This document shows, in pieces, positions 58,951 through 64,000 of a stretch of 64,000 nucleotides of DNA. The notes under the pieces were generated by a model. It had not been told where the DNA came from and did not search any database. It was given only the letters and a program-made list of their open reading frames with translations. Positions within the stretch are counted from its first letter, which is position 1. Each line of letters begins with the position of its first letter. Source of the DNA: Akebia trifoliata (Eukaryota > Streptophyta > Magnoliopsida > Ranunculales > Lardizabalaceae); NCBI GenBank assembly GCA_017979445.1, contig CM030711.1:45679560-45743559 (forward strand), written 5' to 3'. A program made the translations under genes and the position numbers.

Positions 58951-60075
58951 TCGTATCGGTGATCTTCAAACTCAAAAATGACATAGCTCTACCATGCTTG
59001 AATTATACTCATGCATTGGAATTCAGATTCATTTTAAACTATCGAATTGTCAACCACGAAGTGAAATTCAAACCTACCAAATTAAGTAACTTAGTGTGAC
59101 ACTCTACCAATGTTCTAAATATTGGACCAGATTGACGGTTGGACCAAGTTCGACCAAAATTTTCATGGATATCAATTTAGTTCATTGAAAAATGATAAAT
59201 TATGTAAAATCGATGATTATCTTACAACTGATGGTTCAAACTTTTGAGCCATTGGTTTTCAAGAATTGTGCTCCTTTTAAAATTATAGAACTTAAAATTT
59301 GTCATTGAGTCGTGATAATATGTTGCCCCCCTTTGACACATGTCCCCACCACAAGGAAAAGATTTGTGGTTATGCGTATCTCGCAGCAACTTGATTTACT
59401 ATTTTGTGATGGGGCGTACGGGGGTATGTGTCGTGGGGGCATTAGAAAATCATAACACTTTGTCATTATAGAAATCTTTTTTTTTTTTTGCTACAATGAT
59501 AATATGGGCATTGATTTGATTTCCAAAGACTCCAACCACTTCATTTTTTCCAAAAAGTTCAAGAATGAATATGTACAGAATAGAAATATTCCAACCGCCT
59601 AAGTAAAATATTATTACAAATAATGAAGAAACTAGTAGATTTAGATAGGAAGCTATAGAAAGAGAGCAATATTTCACACATGGATCATCTATATGATAAA
59701 ACACAACGGCTCTCATCCTAATATTTACCCATACATTAATTGGGGTAGGGATATAATAATGAATCTCAAAAATAATTATTCCCTTTTCTCTTTTCCCTTT
59801 CTAAGAATATCTCTAAACTTTATTATTTTTTCTCTTTGGATGTCCCTCTTTTACCTCCTTAACCTTGGAAAAAACTTTGAAGGTGATATTTTCAAAGAGG
59901 TATTTCAAAATTTGGCAAAAATGTAGTGGTGTGAAATAATTTAAAATATCAGGGTTTCTTCCTTAAAAGTTTTGAAGTGGCCCACCCATTTCCTTTATCC
60001 CAAAGAGGATGGTCATAGCCAGGGACAAAATCTACTTTTTTTTTTATCAAATACAAATCGGTCCAAACAAATTTA
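58951..60075. other. Intergenic DNA, no gene seen
   Basis: AT-rich; a hairpin around GACACATGTCCCCACCAC and GGTATGTGTCGTGGGGGC lies at 59336-59440. No gene or RNA recognised. Confidence 0.5.
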
Positions 60076-60084
60076 AGTTTTTAA

Positions 60085-60305
60085 TCAAGTGTAATGATTT
60101 TGTAACTCAACCCAGCGAGTAACTCAAAAACTCATTTGATGTATTCCTTGCAAGAATCGTAGATTTTTGCCCTTGGGATACACAACTGCACATCCCCATA
60201 AAACATGTCCAGTTGAGTATCCCAAGGGAATTTTTTTTACGATTCTTGCACCTACCATGTCGGTGAGTTTTTGAGTTATCATGTCGAGTTAAGTTACAAA
60301 ATCAG
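60085..60305. mobile_element. Hairpin MITE-like element
   Basis: GATTTTGTAACTCAACCCAG with GAGTAACTCAAAAACTCA on the left is inverted as TGAGTTTTTGAGTTATCATG and GAGTTAAGTTACAAAATC on the right; the middle repeats the hairpin CTTGGGATACACAACTGCAC / AGTTGAGTATCCCAAGG. A fragment related to the middle is at 37570-37650. Confidence 0.55.
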
Positions 60306-60657
60306 TACTCTTCAATCAATAAGTGAAAAAAGAGACACATGGCACACATGCAAGAGATTAGGGTGATGAGTTTGATGATACCAGACGATTTGATGGTATG
60401 TGGATCCTTTGTAACACAACTATCATGTAGCACCCCTGTAGCAACGTTTGGATGGTTGAAAGAGTATCACATTAGTGATACAATCAAATCCCACCTTTAA
60501 AAAATTGAGAGTTTAATGACCATTCATTTTTAAAGATGTGAATCTAGAAAAAGGAAAATCTAAATCATAATCACAAGATGGCTGTGATGTTAGTTTTTCA
60601 TGATATGGCTCTCTCTCATCAATGGAGAGAGTGCTACAGGGTGGCGCGAGAATTTTA

Positions 60658-61137
60658 AGGCAAATTTACCAAAACATGCACCACATTTCGACTATTTATC
60701 AAAACGGTAAACTGTAGCAATTAATTCCGAAAATGATAGTTTTACTGTTTTCAGAATTAATATTTTTTATCAAAACGATAAAAACAGTAAAATGTAAAAA
60801 AAAATTTATACCAAAAATACCCTTTTTTATTTTTTGACTAAAATTATGAAAAAATCCTCTCCTCTTTCATATTTCTATTTAGTGTTGGAAAGATTAAAAA
60901 GAAAAGAAAGATTTAGTTGGACTTTAATTTATTTCTAAGGTTAAAATGATAAATACATATGTAAAACAAAAAAAGATATTTTTGATAAAAAAAAATTTAC
61001 ATTTTACTATTTTTACCATTTTGGTAAAAAATATTAATTCCGAAAACGATAAAATTACCATGTTCAAAATTAATTGCTACAGTTTACCGTTTTGATAATT
61101 AATTTTGAAAATTGTACCGTTTAGGTAAACTATTCTA
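60658..61137. mobile_element. Long-armed foldback element, about 480 bp
   Basis: Two arms of about 150 bp are inverted: left TATCAAAACGGTAAACTGTA with GCAATTAATTCCGAAAATGA, right AATTAATTGCTACAGTTTAC with CGTTTTGATAATTAATT. The middle is AT-rich with no ORF. Arms are about 85 percent alike by eye. It ends about 245 bp before the profilin start codon. Confidence 0.65.
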
Positions 61138-61381
61138 ATTTTAAACTATTTGAAAAAATGACGTGTCAACGTTTGCACATTCCCATCAAATTCGTTTTCG
61201 ATTTTCAACAAACATCATACATGATTCCCTTAAATAAGAGCGGACGTGAATCACACATTCAATAGGGTTGAATAGATGGCTTAAGTGAAAATATAGAGCT
61301 CCATTCTTATTCTTTCTCTCGCTCCCTTTAAATTTAAATGCACCATTAAAGAAGAACAGAAACCAAAACGAAGAGAGGAAG

Positions 61382-63268
61382 ATGTCTTGGCAAACTTACG
61401 TAGACGAACATCTGATGTGTGATATCGACGGCCACAATCTCTCGGCCGCTGCGATCATAGGTCACGATGGAAGCGTATGGGCCCAGAGTTCTTCATTCCC
61501 TCAGGTTCATCCATCTCTCTCTCTCTCTATCTCTCCTGATTTTTTAGGGTTTCAATTGATCTGGTTCGGTTCTGATTAACGTGTTGATTAGATCTGTTAT
61601 GATAAGTAAGTGATTAATCAACCAATCTCCCCTTTACCGAATTTGATTTGACGTAGTTGTTCTTTTGTCGCGATCAATGATGTAGAGACTAGAGACAGAT
61701 TTTGATTCAAGTTTCGTATAAATTTGGGTTGGTTTGATCCTCATTTGTCTACATCGGTTTTTATTTAGTCTATGATTTATTTATTTTTTTGATTGATTGA
61801 GTTTACATCGATGATCAATGTAGCACATTTGGTTCGATTCTTAAGTTTGTGGATCTAGATTTTGATTTGATGTATTTGTTATTTTATTGTGTGTTTTGGA
61901 CTTCATTTGATTTGGTTTAATCATCATTTTTCTACATTGGCTTTTTCCTAAACTATGAATTACTTTTTTGACTGATTGAGCTTAGATCAATGATCAATGT
62001 AGCTCGGTTGGTTCATTTTTTTATATTACGTTTATGGATCAACTAGATTTTGATTAGACGTAGTTGTTATTTTATTTTATTGTTTTACGATGGATTCTTT
62101 CTTATTTAATGACGTAGAGAGCGATGTAATACAAGTTTCGGATTCATTTGATTTGGTTTGATCATCGTTTTTTCTAAATTGTCTTTTCCCTAATCTATCT
62201 ACTACTTTTTGATTGATTGAGTTTAGACCAATAATCAATGTAGCACACCCCGGGGAGTTGGCTCAATGGCAATTTCAGACCATTAGCGGTTAATGGCCGT
62301 AGGTTGTGAGTTTGACACCTAGTACGAGCATTAATTCCTTTGGGGCCACCCGCGAGGGTGCACCCCCACTTACTTGGTGCGTGTGATGTGCGGGCATTGC
62401 ACATGCCACAGGACTAGTCTTTGTACAAGACCATGGTCTATGGACTGGGCTAAGCCAAGATACGGGCCCGGTCCGTTGTCTACAGGGATACCCGGTTATC
62501 AAAAAATAAAAATGTAGCACATTTGGTAGATTACTTGAGGAGACCAGTATTGGAAGTTGGATCAGGGAAATATTTCTCTTTGAAAAAATTTCCTTGTTTG
62601 TTATGAGTGCACTTTCGGATCTGTAGTTGGATATTTGTATTGTTTGAATCTGTGGAAGGCTTTGCTTATGATTTTAGTAACATGTTTGGTTAAATTCTTG
62701 ATGGTGATTCTGGCTTTTAAATTTTTCTTTTCAATTGTTGCTTTAGATAGAATTGAACGGAAGAATTGGTAAGCTGATCCCAGACACGTAGGGTAAGGAT
62801 TTGATGATGATGTTTTTTATCTGTTTTTAATCATAGCAATGGGAATATTTTATGAGGAGTTTTCTTCAAGAGTGTTGATTATCTTTATTCCCGTCGAATT
62901 GGCAATATTGGAAAATTTAATGTTTAGTAACTTGATTGCTTTTAGTTGTATTAGCTGATTTTGCGGAAACAAGTAAACTTTTCAAGGATAATTAAGAAAA
63001 ATAAGCTTTTAATATTGATTTCGTGACCTCTATATCAATATTTCAAAAATTAATTAGTTACTTTCTTCCATCTCCAATTTCTATTTTAATTTGAAGTTCT
63101 AATTTTATTTGGATGATTTTCCTTTTGCAGTTTAAGCCTGAGGAAATCACTGGTATCAAGAATGATTTTGCTGAGCCAGGATCCCTTGCTCCTACTGGTT
63201 TATACCTTGGGGGAACAAAGTACATGGTAATCCAAGGAGAACCTGGAGCTGTGATTCGTGGAAAGAAG
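61382..63268 (+). CDS. PRF: Profilin (actin monomer-binding protein), first two of three exons
   Basis: Exons seen: 61382-61504 and 63131-63268, both ending on codon boundaries with GT donors; together 87 residues of the usual 131. The sequence begins [20 protein letters not shown] and [16 protein letters not shown], then [40 protein letters not shown] and VIRGKK, all diagnostic of plant profilin. The last exon (GGITIKKT... to the C-terminus) is not found up to 64000, so intron 2 exceeds 730 bp and the gene runs off the window. Profilin binds G-actin, poly-proline and phosphoinositides in the cytosol (family knowledge). The leader (61355-61381) is A-rich. Intron 1 (1626 bp) contains three diverged repeats of the motif GATCAATGTAGC and a SINE. 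Confidence 0.95.
62238..62521 (+). mobile_element. tRNA-derived SINE with 10 bp target duplication, in profilin intron 1
   Basis: The element is 62248-62511. Box A GTTGGCTCAATGGCAA and box B GGTTGTGAGTTTGACACC are followed by a GC-rich body (GGGGCCACCCGCGAGGGTGC, GATACGGGCCCGGTCC) and an A-rich tail (AAAAAATAAAA). ATGTAGCACA flanks it on both sides (62238-62247, 62512-62521). Confidence 0.9.
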
Positions 63269-64000
63269 GTAATTTATTTGTCTCTCTTGCTGTGTTTCTT
63301 TCTCGTATTGACATGTTTTTTTTTGTTTTTTTTTGTTTCAACTTTTAATGCAATTCTCTTAGTTTAGATCTATGTTACCTGCATCATGGGTTCGCTCAGT
63401 TCAAATTCAGGTTCGTGGTTCGCCACTTGAAAACAAACCCGGCTTGTAGGGGTAGACAGAGATGAGGGCATTTGAATGTTGAAGTGATGAATAGGATATA
63501 AAAAAAATGAAGGTATTTAGTCATTTTTTCATCGGTTTATTAATAAAGACCTAGGATCAAAGGGGTATTCTATCAATTTAAAATATTAGGGGTATCTTAA
63601 TATATCAACATGTGGAGGGGTGTGAAGAAATTAAGTCAAAATAAAGTAACTCATTTGGTTTGCTAGGTTTCACGTACCCATAGCGAATTGTACCGTAAAC
63701 TGGTTCGTGGTTCGGTACCCCTTTAACGAATTGGGTAACCCTGGTTTAGATTCATTTTTCTGGTATTATTTTACAACCAATATTCAATAGTAAAAATATT
63801 CAGAAACAGTAGGCAAGAGACAGCATTTCTAAATGTGGCTTACATACCCAGGTCCTTCATCAAGTATGCTTGTTCTGATTTTCCTTTACTCCTTGGTTCC
63901 CCATTCCTATTGTTAATTTTGTTTCAGGTCCTTAACTTTGGACCCAATGGGATTTTATCCTATTTGTAAATTATTACAAAGCTAATCTATCCCTTAATTC
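63269..64000 (+). other. Profilin intron 2 (incomplete)
   Basis: AT-rich intron sequence with no third profilin exon. 63640-63745 has GGTTTCACGTACCCATAGCG / AATTGTACCG repeat-like sequence. Nothing else recognised. Confidence 0.6.

Overview
This is a window of a plant nuclear genome, most probably a eudicot. It is AT-rich, its genes have many GT-AG introns, and it is crowded with small transposable elements. I see no operons, Shine-Dalgarno sites, CRISPR arrays or other bacterial features. I rebuilt the gene models by hand from splice sites, reading frame and family alignment; every intron joins the two exons in phase.

Layout from left to right. Positions 1-2003 (minus strand) hold an element-like block carrying scraps of at least three unrelated genes (an LPEAT2-type acyltransferase, a lysyl-tRNA synthetase and an ABCB transporter), all in one orientation behind a GA-rich leader. 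A small RRM protein (RBM7/SF3b49-like) lies at 5880-7888 (+). A cluster of multi-hairpin MITEs covers about 10.5-12.2 kb. A chloroplast CRM-domain splicing factor (CFM3-like) runs 14541-20014 (+) and has a one-base frameshift in exon 2. The AP-4 sigma subunit is at 21321-27408 (-), with a 5.3 kb second intron full of retroelement debris. An RNase P/MRP Rpp38/L7Ae-like protein is at 30819-33371 (+), with a SINE in one intron and a complete TRIM in another. A decayed prolyl-tRNA synthetase fragment lies at 35413-36815 (-). An alpha-type Aurora kinase is at 39288-43005 (+). Derlin-1 is at 45193-54732 (-), with an L1-type LINE in its first intron. The first two exons of a profilin are at 61382-63268 (+); its last exon lies beyond the window.

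The intact genes are unrelated housekeeping genes (RNA processing, plastid intron splicing, vesicle sorting, tRNA 5' processing, mitosis, ER-associated degradation, actin) with no shared pathway. CFM3/AP4S and Aurora/Derlin are convergent pairs. AP4S/RPP38 is a divergent pair 3.4 kb apart.

The most interesting signals are structural: the multi-gene fragment block; a pair of LTR-PBS ends pointing at each other inside the AP4S intron; a 321 bp TRIM with perfect 5 bp target duplication; a tandem duplication of an Aurora 3' splice site whose upstream copy carries a stop codon; the CFM3 frameshift; and several MITE families with multiple copies here. I found no convincing new protein system. All family assignments are from memory of protein families; no search was run.
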